This document shows positions 50,369-58,263 of a DNA stretch of 64,000 nucleotides, one piece after another. Within the stretch, counting starts at the first letter, position 1, and the number at the start of each line of letters is the position of its first letter. A program made the translations under genes and the position numbers. Below the pieces are notes generated by a model. The model saw only the letters and a program-made list of their open reading frames with translations, did not search any database and was not told the DNA's origin. This stretch comes from Blastocatellia bacterium (lineage in GTDB: Bacteria > Acidobacteriota > Blastocatellia > UBA7656), in the NCBI GenBank assembly GCA_035275065.1, contig DATENM010000097.1, forward strand, positions 62,001 to 126,000, given 5' to 3'.

Positions 50369-51796
50369 CTACTTTTGTGGCGCGGCGGTCATGGCTTTGC
50401 TGTGTGATTGTACGATGCGCTCGATCTCGTCAGGTTCGGACGGGATGGCGCGGCTCAATTTCACCAGTCCTTTTTCCGTCACCATGTAATCGTCTTCGAT
50501 GCGCACGCCGAGCTTCTCTTCGGGAATGTAGATGCCCGGCTCGATGGTGAAGACCGCGCCCACCGGCAGATTGCCGTAACCGCCAACGTCATGCACCTCC
50601 ATGCCGAGCCAGTGGCCGAGGCCGTGAATGAAATAGCGTTCGAGCGTATTGCCCTGGCGGTCGCGCAGAGGGCTGGCTTTCATCGTCTCGCGCGCCACCT
50701 GATTCATTTGCGCGATGGTTGACTGTCCCGGCTTGAAGGCGCGCTCGGCGGCGCGCTGCGCGTCCAGCACCAGTTGATAAACCTCGCGCTGCCGCGGCGT
50801 GAACTTGCCCGACGCCGGGTAAGTGCGCGTAATGTCGGCGGTGTAGTAACTGAACTCGGCGCCGATATCGACGACGACCGTGTCGCCGGCGTCAATCTTC
50901 TTGCGATCCTGGTCATAGTGCAGCACGGTCGAATAAAAGCCTGAGCCGACAATCGAAGGGAAGCCCGGTCGCTCGGCGCCGTTGCGCGTGAACGCGGCTT
51001 CGAGCGCCGCCTGCACTTCGTACTCGAAAGCGCCTGGGCGAATCTGCGCCGCGGCCTCGCGCTGGGCCTCACCGGTGATGTCAATCGCTTTTTGCAGCAG
51101 CGCCATCTCTGCCGCGGATTTCACCTTGCGCATCTCGGCGAGGATAGGCGCGACCTCAACCACTTGAAGGCCGAAATAGTTCTGGCGCAGAGTCGCGACG
51201 AAGCCGGTCTCGCGCTCGATGTCTGCCGTCGAGCCGCGCGGGATGATGGTGTAGAGCTTTGCCGCCGGTTTACCCGTCGCCGGTTTGAAGGCCGGCGATT
51301 TGAGCAATTCGTTAAGCAGATCATTCAGGCGGGCGCTGTCGGCGACTTCCTGAAAACCGTAAGCGGCCTGACCTTCGGCGCCCGGCCCGATCTGCGGCCC
51401 CGTCCATTTCTCTTGAAACTGGTTGCGCGCCGGAATCAGCAGCGTCTCTTTTGCCGGTCTATCGGCAATCAGCCCTTCCGGCACAAGCACCAGATAAGCC
51501 GAGGGGGTTTCGACGCCCGTGAGGTACATGAAATCGTTCTTCTGGCGGAAGCGCCCGACCTCGCCGAACTCGTCTTCGCGCGCGCCGATCATCACGACGA
51601 TGCCGTCTTTGATACGCGACATCAACTGCTGACGGCGGGCGCGGTACTCTGACTTTGCAATGCCCGCAAGCAAGCTGTCATCAGCCGCTCTTGCGGGCCG
51701 CGCGGCGGGCTGCACGGTGCTGAAGATGACAAAGACCGCGAGCGCGATGAGCGCGCCGCGCGCACCTGTGCGTCGGGGGTGAATTGTGCGAGTCAT
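50369..51796 (-). CDS. Exported Xaa-Pro aminopeptidase (M24B)
   Basis: A 475-residue metallopeptidase. Signal peptide (ALIALAVFVIFSTVQPAARPARA); an aminopeptidase-P N-terminal domain (RRQQLMSRIKDGIVVMIGA, FRQKNDFMYLTGVE); then the M24 pita-bread domain with all five metal ligands: D in VVDIGAEF, D in TADITRTYP, H in HGLGHWLG, E in TIEPGIYIP and E in VRIEDDY. It releases an N-terminal residue preceding proline, probably in the periplasm. GAGGAG lies 6 nt before the ATG at 51796. It is divergent from a 54-codon gene with a clear promoter. Confidence 0.94.
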   Translation of the reverse strand: MTRTIHPRRTGARGALIALAVFVIFSTVQPAARPARAADDSLLAGIAKSEYRARRQQLMSRIKDGIVVMIGAREDEFGEVGRFRQKNDFMYLTGVETPSAYLVLVPEGLIADRPAKETLLIPARNQFQEKWTGPQIGPGAEGQAAYGFQEVADSARLNDLLNELLKSPAFKPATGKPAAKLYTIIPRGSTADIERETGFVATLRQNYFGLQVVEVAPILAEMRKVKSAAEMALLQKAIDITGEAQREAAAQIRPGAFEYEVQAALEAAFTRNGAERPGFPSIVGSGFYSTVLHYDQDRKKIDAGDTVVVDIGAEFSYYTADITRTYPASGKFTPRQREVYQLVLDAQRAAERAFKPGQSTIAQMNQVARETMKASPLRDRQGNTLERYFIHGLGHWLGMEVHDVGGYGNLPVGAVFTIEPGIYIPEEKLGVRIEDDYMVTEKGLVKLSRAIPSEPDEIERIVQSHSKAMTAAPQK

Positions 51797-51859
51797 CGGA
51801 TTCTCCTCAGAGGCAAAATGATAGGCACCAACCGTAAGCATACCCGAAGCCGTGGTCGG

Positions 51860-51887
51860 TTGTCAGTGGCCATTGCCGTGCTACAAT
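51860..51887 (+). promoter_or_regulatory. Sigma-70-type promoter of the small basic protein
   Basis: TTGTCA (51860-51865), 16-bp spacer, TACAAT (51882-51887): each box is one base off consensus. The start point would be near 51894, giving a 37-nt leader to the GTG at 51931. Confidence 0.65.
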
Positions 51888-51930
51888 CTAGCCGTAGCGG
51901 CGCGGGAATCATCAAGAGCGAGCAATCAAC

Positions 51931-52095
51931 GTGGCAAAGAAGACGGCAAAGATTACGATTGAGATTGAAAAAGAGAAGCTCCGCCCGCGCGAGCGTGCCC
52001 CCATCCTGCCGACCAGGAAGATCGCGGACAAGCGCCGCCGCGAGCAGCGCGAAAAGCACAAGAAAGACCTGCGCCGCCTGCCCGACGAACCCTGA
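51931..52095 (+). CDS. Small Lys/Arg/Glu-rich protein (54 aa), unknown
   Basis: A short frame starting GTG 51931. It begins MAKKTAKITIEIEKEKL and is strongly charged throughout (about half Lys, Arg, Glu, Asp), ending KHKKDLRRLPDEP. It is likely a helical, nucleic-acid- or ribosome-associated peptide, but no family is recognised. A consensus promoter lies 44 bp before the start and no other gene could use it, which supports expression. There is no clear RBS (AGAGCGAG is weak). Convergent with the amidohydrolase gene, 14 bp apart. Confidence 0.6.
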   Translation: MAKKTAKITIEIEKEKLRPRERAPILPTRKIADKRRREQREKHKKDLRRLPDEP

Positions 52096-52109
52096 GCCAG
52101 CGGCTTCGC

Positions 52110-53462
52110 TTACCAGACGACCGGCTTGCCGTCCCGTTTGTAAATCACGCCACTTTTCATCACGAAGCTGACATTCTGAAGCAGCTTGATGTCCGCGGTC
52201 GGGTCGCCTTTGACGGCAACCAGGTCGGCGTAGCGCCCCGCTTGAACGCTGCCGATGCTGGCCGATTGCCCGAGCAAGTCCGCGGCGTTGCGCGTTGCCG
52301 CGAGAATCGCTTCGACCGGCGGCATGCCGGCTTCGACCATATACTGAAACTCTCTGGCGTTCTGGCCATGCGGATAAACGCCGGCGTCTGTGCCGAAGGC
52401 AATCTTCACGCCGGCACGATAAGCGCGGCCAAACATATTTTGCATCAGCGGTCCGGCCTTCAAGGCTTTCTCGGCGATGCGCGGCGGGAAAAAGCCCGGC
52501 TGTTTGGCGGCGCTCTCAACCGTCTTGCCGGCGATAATCGTTGGCACAAGATAAGCGCCGTGCTCTTTGAAAAGCGCAATCGCTTCGTCATCGGTGAACG
52601 TGCCGTGCTCGATGGAATCGATGCCGGCGCGCAGAGCGGCCTTGATGCCTGCGGCACCGTGTGCGTGGGCCGCGACTTTCATGCCGAGCAGGTGTGCCGC
52701 GTCAATGATGGCTTTCATCTCTTCGTAGGTGAGGTGCTGTTCGAGGCTGGCATCCGACAGCGACAGCACGCCGCCGGTCGCGGCAATCTTAATCAGGTCG
52801 GCGCCATACTTGGCATTGTAGCGCACGGCGCGCACGCCGTCTTCGGGTGAGTTGACGACGCCGTGGCGATAATCAGGCTCCGGCAACAAGTCTTCGCGGA
52901 TGCCGCCGGTGGGGTCAACGTGGCCGCCGGTGATGCCGAGCGCCTGTGTGGCAACGAACATGCGCGGGCCGCTGACGGTGCCGGCGTTGATCGCATCGCG
53001 CAGGCTGACATCAACGAAACTGTACGCGCCGACATCGCGGACGGTGGTGAAGCCGGCCATCAGCGTCGTGCGCGCATAGACCGTCGCGGTCAACGCCGTG
53101 GCCGATGGGCGGCGCACCAGATTAGCCAGCGGCGCGCTCGTATCGCGGCCGATTTGCACCGTCAGGTGCGTGTGGCAATCGATCAAGCCCGGCATTACCG
53201 TCGCATCGCCAAGGTCAATGACTTCAGCGCCTTCGACCGTCGCCCGTCCATCGCGCACTTCGCGTATGCGGTCTTTATCGATGATGATGCTGACATTGGT
53301 GCGCACCGTGTTTGAGGTGCCATCGAGCAAGCGCCTGGCATAGACGACCTTGACATTGCCGGCTTGCGGCGTCTGTGCAGCGGCTTGCGGCAACTGGCAA
53401 ACGAGAAAGACGGCGAGCAGAAGAAAAGCGGTGAGCGTCCGACGAATTGAAACGTTGTGCAT
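52110..53462 (-). CDS. Exported amidohydrolase (Xaa-Pro dipeptidase/imidazolonepropionase-like)
   Basis: A 450-residue metal-dependent hydrolase with a signal peptide (LTAFLLLAVFLVCQLPQAAA). TIM-barrel ligands: HTH in PGLIDCHTHLT, Lys in GADLIKIAATGG (often carboxylated), H in KVAAHAHG, H in SIEHGTF, D in IAFGTDAGVYPHG. The closing strand GRYADLVAVKGDP is typical of the subgroup. Members hydrolyse prolyl dipeptides or cyclic amides; the substrate here is unknown. It follows the ThDP enzyme by 9 bp on the same strand, so both are probably cotranscribed. Confidence 0.92.
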   Translation of the reverse strand: MHNVSIRRTLTAFLLLAVFLVCQLPQAAAQTPQAGNVKVVYARRLLDGTSNTVRTNVSIIIDKDRIREVRDGRATVEGAEVIDLGDATVMPGLIDCHTHLTVQIGRDTSAPLANLVRRPSATALTATVYARTTLMAGFTTVRDVGAYSFVDVSLRDAINAGTVSGPRMFVATQALGITGGHVDPTGGIREDLLPEPDYRHGVVNSPEDGVRAVRYNAKYGADLIKIAATGGVLSLSDASLEQHLTYEEMKAIIDAAHLLGMKVAAHAHGAAGIKAALRAGIDSIEHGTFTDDEAIALFKEHGAYLVPTIIAGKTVESAAKQPGFFPPRIAEKALKAGPLMQNMFGRAYRAGVKIAFGTDAGVYPHGQNAREFQYMVEAGMPPVEAILAATRNAADLLGQSASIGSVQAGRYADLVAVKGDPTADIKLLQNVSFVMKSGVIYKRDGKPVVW

Positions 53463-53471
53463 GATTTATCC

Positions 53472-55151
53472 TCATCTGAGCAGGCTGCGAAGGTCGCGGG
53501 CAATGGCCACGTCGAGCAACGTCGGGCGGTTTTCGGCAAACGCCCACTCTAGCGCCGGGCGCAACTCGGCGGCGCACGCCACGCGGCGCGCCGACACGCC
53601 CAGAGATTCGGCCAGCCGTGTGAAGTCTACTTCCGGCTCGGTAATGTCCATACCAATGAACTGACCGCGCCGCGCCGATTCACCTTGCAAGGCGATCAAT
53701 CCACCTTTGAGAATTTGATAGCTCGAATTGTTGAAGACCACGAACGTGACGCCGAGCCCGTAACGCGCCGCCGTCCATAAGCCTTGAATGGCGTAGAGCG
53801 CCGAGCCGTCGCCGACGGCGCAGATGACCTGCCGGTCGCGCCGCGCCAGCTTGACGCCGACCGCGAACGGCAAGCCGAATCCGAGCGAGCCGCCTTTGGC
53901 GAAGAAGTAAGCATTCGGCTCGTTGACTTCGAACAGCAATCGCAAGTAGGTCGTCGCCGTCACCGCTTCATCAACCAGGATGGCGTCGCTGGCCGCCATC
54001 TCGCGCAAGCTGCGGGCGACAAATCCCGCGGACATCGGGCCGCCTTCGCCGGTCGCAACGGCTTGCTCGGCAAAACGCGCCCGGGCTTCGCGGATCGTGC
54101 TTTCCAGTGCCGCGCGGCGTGCGGCGACCTCAGAGGCGGGCGCTCCACCGCTTGCGTTAATCGCCTCAAGCAAGGCTTCGACACAGCAACGCGGGTCGCC
54201 CTGAATGGCAATCTCGGCGGCAAAGTTCTTGCCCAGCTCGCGGTCATTCAGATCGATCTGAATCAATCGCGCGCTCGCGGGGATCATGCGGTGACCGGTG
54301 TAGACGAGCGGCGATAGATTGCTCGCGCCGACCGTCAGGATCACGTCTACGCCTTCGAGCATCGCCGCCGACTGCCTGGCGTTAGGCACGAGCGGCCCGG
54401 CGTAGAGCGGATGGCCGGTCGGAAAATCGAGCAGCGCATTCAATGGCTCGGCATAGACGCGAGCGGCGACTTGTTCGGCAAGCTGCGCCACTGCGGCCAG
54501 CGCCTGCGAGCGGGCGCAGCCGTCGCCCGTGATGATGACCGGATTCTTTGCGGCGGCCAGTATCGCAGCGGCCTCTTCAATCTTCGACGGGTCGCCGCGC
54601 AAGCGCCCGTCAACCCGAGTGCGGGCGAGCAATTCGATGTCGGCGCGCTCTTCCATCGTGTTGACCGGCAGCGACAGAAAGACCGGGCCGGTCGGTGGCG
54701 TCTCGGCCACCTTGAAGGCGCGCGCCATCGCCGCGGGAATCTCCGCGGCGTGGTGAACTTCATAGGCCCACTTCGTAAACGGGCGCGCCATGCCGACCAT
54801 GTCTGCGCACAGCAAAGGCTCGTCAAGCGTCGCGCGGGTGTCTTGTTGACCAGCGGTGACGACAAGCGGGGTGCCTGCACGCTGCGCGTTGTAGAGATTG
54901 CCGAGCGCATGCGCCAGTCCGGGGTTAGTGTGCAGGTTAACGACCGCGGCGCGGCGGCTGGCGTCGGCGTAGCCGGCGGCGATGGCGAGCGCCGAATCTT
55001 CGTGCAGCGCAAGAATGTAATCAATCTCACTGCGCGCCGCGAACAGGTCCATCAGCGGCAACTCGGTCGTGCCGGGGTTGCCGAAGACGTAGCGCACCTG
55101 TTCATGCACCATCATCTCGTACATCGCCTGCGCGCCATTCATCTCGGCCAT
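53472..55151 (-). CDS. Thiamine-diphosphate enzyme (benzoylformate-decarboxylase/acetolactate-synthase type)
   Basis: A 559-residue ThDP-dependent enzyme with three domains: PYR (VFGNPGTTELPLMD, ALHEDSALAIAAGYA with the cofactor-activating Glu), a central domain, and PP (GDGSALYAIQGLWTAARYGLGVTFVVFNN with the GDG-N metal/diphosphate motif). The GNPGTTELP start and the missing FAD-loop features favour a benzoylformate-decarboxylase-like 2-keto-acid decarboxylase over acetolactate synthase. CAGGAG lies 6 nt before ATG 55151; a TTG at 55187 is upstream. Likely operon with the amidohydrolase downstream and DUF1003 upstream. The physiological substrate is unknown. Confidence 0.9.
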   Translation of the reverse strand: MAEMNGAQAMYEMMVHEQVRYVFGNPGTTELPLMDLFAARSEIDYILALHEDSALAIAAGYADASRRAAVVNLHTNPGLAHALGNLYNAQRAGTPLVVTAGQQDTRATLDEPLLCADMVGMARPFTKWAYEVHHAAEIPAAMARAFKVAETPPTGPVFLSLPVNTMEERADIELLARTRVDGRLRGDPSKIEEAAAILAAAKNPVIITGDGCARSQALAAVAQLAEQVAARVYAEPLNALLDFPTGHPLYAGPLVPNARQSAAMLEGVDVILTVGASNLSPLVYTGHRMIPASARLIQIDLNDRELGKNFAAEIAIQGDPRCCVEALLEAINASGGAPASEVAARRAALESTIREARARFAEQAVATGEGGPMSAGFVARSLREMAASDAILVDEAVTATTYLRLLFEVNEPNAYFFAKGGSLGFGLPFAVGVKLARRDRQVICAVGDGSALYAIQGLWTAARYGLGVTFVVFNNSSYQILKGGLIALQGESARRGQFIGMDITEPEVDFTRLAESLGVSARRVACAAELRPALEWAFAENRPTLLDVAIARDLRSLLR

Positions 55152-55202
55152 ATCATTCTCCTGTGCAGGTGAGCAATCTTTCGCCAACCGTGAGCCGCCC
55201 GG

Positions 55203-55769
55203 TCAGCTCGACCGCCCCGATTCTTGCTTGCATAGCTCGGTGACCAGGCGTTCGAGCATATCGATCTGGCGCTGCTGCATGAGGACGAGGTCGGCCCAGT
55301 AGTGATCGCGCAGGTCGTTGAACTTTTCGTGCAACTGCATGATCTCCATCTCGGCCTTCATGTTCACTTCATAGTCGCTCTTTGATTGCAGGCGGTCTTT
55401 TTCGGCCTGGCGATTCTGGCTCATCATAATGATCGGGGCAGCGTACGCGGCCTGGAACGACAGCGCCAGGTTGAGCAGGATGAATGGGTAAGGGTCCCAG
55501 TGGTTGATGTAGGCCGTCAGGTTCAGCGCCACCCAGATGGCCAGGATGATGCTCTGCAAGATGATAAAAGGCCATGACCCCATGACGGCGGCGAAGCGGT
55601 CAGCGACGCGGTCGCCGACCGATAACTGCTCGGCGAATTCGCGCTCGACGTTGCGCACCACGCCTTTGCGGTGGATGAAGCGGCTGACGATCTCGCGCTC
55701 GTGCTCACTCAAGAGTTCCATCTCCCTGGCGAGAAATTTCTTCGCCGTCTCGTGTCTCGAAACAGTCAT
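55203..55769 (-). CDS. DUF1003 membrane protein
   Basis: A 188-residue protein of the DUF1003 family. It has a basic, helical N-terminus (REIVSRFIHRKGVVRNVEREF), the family core GDRVADRFAAVMGSWPFIILQSIILAIWVALN, a second helix DPYPFILLNLALSFQAAYAAPIIMMSQNRQ, and a C-terminal amphipathic helix with conserved EKDRLQSKSDYEVN. Two membrane helices with both ends in the cytoplasm. Function unknown. Same strand as, and 51 bp before, the ThDP gene. Confidence 0.93.
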   Translation of the reverse strand: MTVSRHETAKKFLAREMELLSEHEREIVSRFIHRKGVVRNVEREFAEQLSVGDRVADRFAAVMGSWPFIILQSIILAIWVALNLTAYINHWDPYPFILLNLALSFQAAYAAPIIMMSQNRQAEKDRLQSKSDYEVNMKAEMEIMQLHEKFNDLRDHYWADLVLMQQRQIDMLERLVTELCKQESGRSS

Positions 55770-55840
55770 CTGTGATTCCTCCTGAGGCCGATGCGGGGAG
55801 AGGCTGCCGAATCCAAAATCGGTAATCCGAAATCCGAAAA

Positions 55841-56281
55841 TCAGGCGCGGCGCTTGAGCAGCACCTTGGCCGTGTAGCTGACCACTACCTCGTCGCGCTG
55901 GTTGACGACTTCGTTGAGCATGGTGACGATGCCGCTGCGCTCGTCGCGCTCGGATTTGCCTTCGACTTTCTGGCGGACGCGCACCGTGTCGCCGATGAAG
56001 GTCGGCTTGACGAAGCGCAGGCGGTCAAGCCCATAGAAAGCAATGATCGTGTCGGCGGTCTGGCCCATGCGCACAGACAGGCCGGTGGCGATAGAAAAGA
56101 TCAGCGCGCCGTGAGCGATGCGTTGTTTGAACGGGCCACGCTCGGCCAGTTCTTTGTTGGTGTGAATCTCGTTCCAGTCGCCGGTGATGCCGGCAAAGTT
56201 GACGATGTCGGTTTCGGTGATCGTGCGGCCAGCGGTCACGGCCTCTTCGCCGACCGTGAAATCCTCGAAGTATTTGCCCAT
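55841..56281 (-). CDS. MaoC-like hotdog hydratase
   Basis: A 146-residue single-hotdog protein. It has the (R)-specific hydratase motif ITGDWNEIHTNKELAERGPFKQRIAHGALIFS, with the catalytic Asp and His five residues apart, and ends in a typical strand, VVVSYTAKVLLK. It probably hydrates a 2-enoyl-CoA. Members next to acyl-CoA genes act in beta-oxidation or side-chain breakdown; the nearby DUF2889 protein fits that link weakly. The upstream gap of 88 bp is a heptamer inverted repeat. Confidence 0.92.
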   Translation of the reverse strand: MGKYFEDFTVGEEAVTAGRTITETDIVNFAGITGDWNEIHTNKELAERGPFKQRIAHGALIFSIATGLSVRMGQTADTIIAFYGLDRLRFVKPTFIGDTVRVRQKVEGKSERDERSGIVTMLNEVVNQRDEVVVSYTAKVLLKRRA

Positions 56282-56298
56282 ACGGCTCCTCTCAAAGG

Positions 56299-56382
56299 TG
56301 ATGAGTGATGAGTGATGAGTAAAAACGTCGCGGCAGTACGCTTGTAGTCTTTCAGCTACTCATCACTCATTACTCATCACTG
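56299..56382. repeat. Heptamer-based inverted repeat, element 5
   Basis: The left arm (56299-56320) is three tandem copies of the 7-bp unit TGATGAG. The right arm (56357-56382) is the reverse complement array ACTCATC/ACTCATT. About 22 bp pair, with a 36-nt loop. The stop codon of the DUF2889 gene (56370-56372) lies inside the right arm. Confidence 0.9.
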
Positions 56383-56882
56383 CTTTTTATTTGAAACAGG
56401 GCGTCGGTTGCTTCGCTGAATGTATAGCATGAGTTGCGGAGCTGCGGCATCCAGCGCAAGACCATCTGGCGTTTGCGGGCCGGGTCGTCTGCGACCTGGC
56501 GCAGCGCCGCTTCGGCTTCGGGCCGCTGCTTGGCGACGAGGTAATTCATCTGGAAGGCGCAGGCCGCCATGTTGGTCACCAGCGTGTGCAGGTGGTTGCA
56601 GCTCGCCGCGCCGCCGGTGATTTCTCCGGCGCGCTTGCGAAAGCCGCGCCCGATCCGCTCGCCGACGAAGCCTGCGAGCGCCACGACCGAGCCGGTGCAG
56701 ATGCCCGGATAGGGCATGCGGGTCAGCTCGCCCGTCGCTTCGCGGATCGAGAAGTCAGGGAAGCCGACGACGAAACGCGCCCGCAGCGAATGCACGTTGT
56801 CGTCGAGCTGGCCGCGAATCTCGAAGCTCGCCGGATCGAGCCAGTCCATCTCAACATTGATTGATCTGGAAAAGGTCGCCAT
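56370..56882 (-). CDS. DUF2889 domain protein
   Basis: A 170-residue protein of the DUF2889 family. It has VEMDWLDPASFEIRGQLDDNVHSLRARFVV, PYPGIC, and the Cys pair region GGAASCNHLHTLVTNMAACAF. In other bacteria such proteins sit near acyl-CoA or aromatic-degradation genes; function unknown. The start is ATG 56882 (MATFSRSINVE): codons upstream are translated from a repeat. The last few residues (KSSDE) and the stop are encoded by the arm of another repeat, so the original C-terminus may have been altered. Confidence 0.85.
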   Translation of the reverse strand: MATFSRSINVEMDWLDPASFEIRGQLDDNVHSLRARFVVGFPDFSIREATGELTRMPYPGICTGSVVALAGFVGERIGRGFRKRAGEITGGAASCNHLHTLVTNMAACAFQMNYLVAKQRPEAEAALRQVADDPARKRQMVLRWMPQLRNSCYTFSEATDALFQIKSSDE

Positions 56883-56888
56883 ATTGAG

Positions 56889-57010
56889 GGGTGACAAGTG
56901 ACGCGACCCGCAAGCGGGTGCCCCAAGTGACAAGAAGAATTGCGCATGCCAAGGTTTGCCAGGAAGCCGTGTCACCTCGTCTTGTCACTCTTCACTTGTC
57001 ACTTGTCACT
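56889..57010. repeat. Heptamer-based inverted repeat, element 6, with an inserted mini-palindrome
   Basis: The left arm (56891-56934) is GTGACAA units. It is interrupted at 56903-56924 by 22 bp holding the small stem ACCCGC/GCGGGT. The right arm (56980-57010) is CTTGTCA/CTTCACT units. The element fills the gap between the transaldolase stop (57017) and the DUF2889 start (56882). Confidence 0.88.
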
Positions 57011-57016
57011 AACTTT

Positions 57017-58177
57017 TCAGTCTGCCGATTCGGATTGCGACTTGCGGCTGCTGATCTCGTCGCGCTTGGCTTCGATGGATTTCAGCAGCTTCTCGAATGG
57101 CTCGACGAACAGGCGGACGGCGTCGCGCAAGACTTCGTCGGTGACTTCCGCGAGGCTGATGCCGAAGCTTTGCAGCTCGGCGAGCCGCGCCCGCTCCTCG
57201 TCCAGATTGTCTTCGATAGTCACCCTGGCAACGCCGTGGTCGCGGAAGGCGGCGAGCGTCGCCGGCGGTATCGTGTCAACCGTTTCGGGGCCGATCAAGG
57301 ATTCGACGTAATACACATCACTGTAGGCCGGGTTCTTCGTCGAGGTCGAGGCCCACAGCGGGCGCTGCACCTGCGCGCCGGCGGCTTTCAATTTGTCGAA
57401 CCGCTCGCCGTGAAAGATGCGCTTGAAATCCTGATAAGCCATCTTGGCGTTGGCGATGGCAATGCGCCCCATTAGCGATTTAAGCGCCTGCTGGTCGCTG
57501 GCGCTGGCGGCCACCTTGATCGCTTCCTGCAAGCGCTTGTCCGTGGCGGTGTCGATGCGGCTGACGAAGAAGCTGGCGACCGAAGCGATGCCGCTGACCG
57601 GCTTGCCTTCATCGAGCCGGCGTTCGAGGCCGCGAATGTAGGCGCCCATGGTCGCCTCGTAGCTCGCGAGCGAGAACAACAGCGTGATGTTGATATTGAT
57701 GCCCTCGTAGATGCACTGCTCGATGGCCGGTATGCCGGCTTCGGTGCCGGGAATCTTAATCATCACGTTCTTGCGACCGACGAGCTGCCACAGCCGGCGG
57801 GCTTCTTCAATCGTCGCCTGCGTGTCGTGGGCCAGCAGCGGCGAGCATTCAAGGCTGACGTAACCGTCCAGGGCACCCGTCTTTTCGTAGACCCGCAACA
57901 GCTCGTCGGCGGCTGATTGAATGTCGCGGATGGCGAGCGCCTCGTAGATATCTATGGGGCCGGCGTTTTCGGCCACCAGCTCGCGCAACTGATCTTCATA
58001 GAGGTCCGAGCCGCTGATGGCCTTCTCGAAGATGGCCGGGTTCGAGGTGACGCCGCGCAAATCGTCTTCGTCAATCAGACGGCGCAGCTCGCCCGAAGTG
58101 ATGAGCTTACGCTCGATGTTGTCGTACCAGACGGACTGGCCGAGCTGAGATAATTGCTCCAGTGGATTTGCGCTCAT
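57017..58177 (-). CDS. tal: Transaldolase
   Basis: A 386-residue transaldolase of the longer bacterial type (about 370-390 residues). It transfers a dihydroxyacetone unit between sugar phosphates in the pentose phosphate pathway, in the cytoplasm. Schiff-base lysine K141 in VMIKIPGTEAG; DDLRGVTSNPAIFEKAI at the N-terminus; WASTSTKNPAYSDVYYVESLIGPETVDTIPP near the C-terminus. GAGGAG lies before the ATG. No other pentose phosphate gene is nearby. An inverted repeat follows its stop and could end the transcript. Confidence 0.97.
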   Translation of the reverse strand: MSANPLEQLSQLGQSVWYDNIERKLITSGELRRLIDEDDLRGVTSNPAIFEKAISGSDLYEDQLRELVAENAGPIDIYEALAIRDIQSAADELLRVYEKTGALDGYVSLECSPLLAHDTQATIEEARRLWQLVGRKNVMIKIPGTEAGIPAIEQCIYEGININITLLFSLASYEATMGAYIRGLERRLDEGKPVSGIASVASFFVSRIDTATDKRLQEAIKVAASASDQQALKSLMGRIAIANAKMAYQDFKRIFHGERFDKLKAAGAQVQRPLWASTSTKNPAYSDVYYVESLIGPETVDTIPPATLAAFRDHGVARVTIEDNLDEERARLAELQSFGISLAEVTDEVLRDAVRLFVEPFEKLLKSIEAKRDEISSRKSQSESAD

Positions 58178-58263
58178 GAAAGTCTCCTCGTTTAATGAAT
58201 TGTCTGCCTGCCGCTATTATGTGCGCTTGCCGGCACGGGCGCAACTTGTCGGCGGCGCGTCGG

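Noticed and set aside
55801..55842. Single array of AATCCGA-like units after the MaoC gene
   Set aside because: It looks like one arm of a heptamer element, but I found no inverted partner nearby, so it was not counted in the family.
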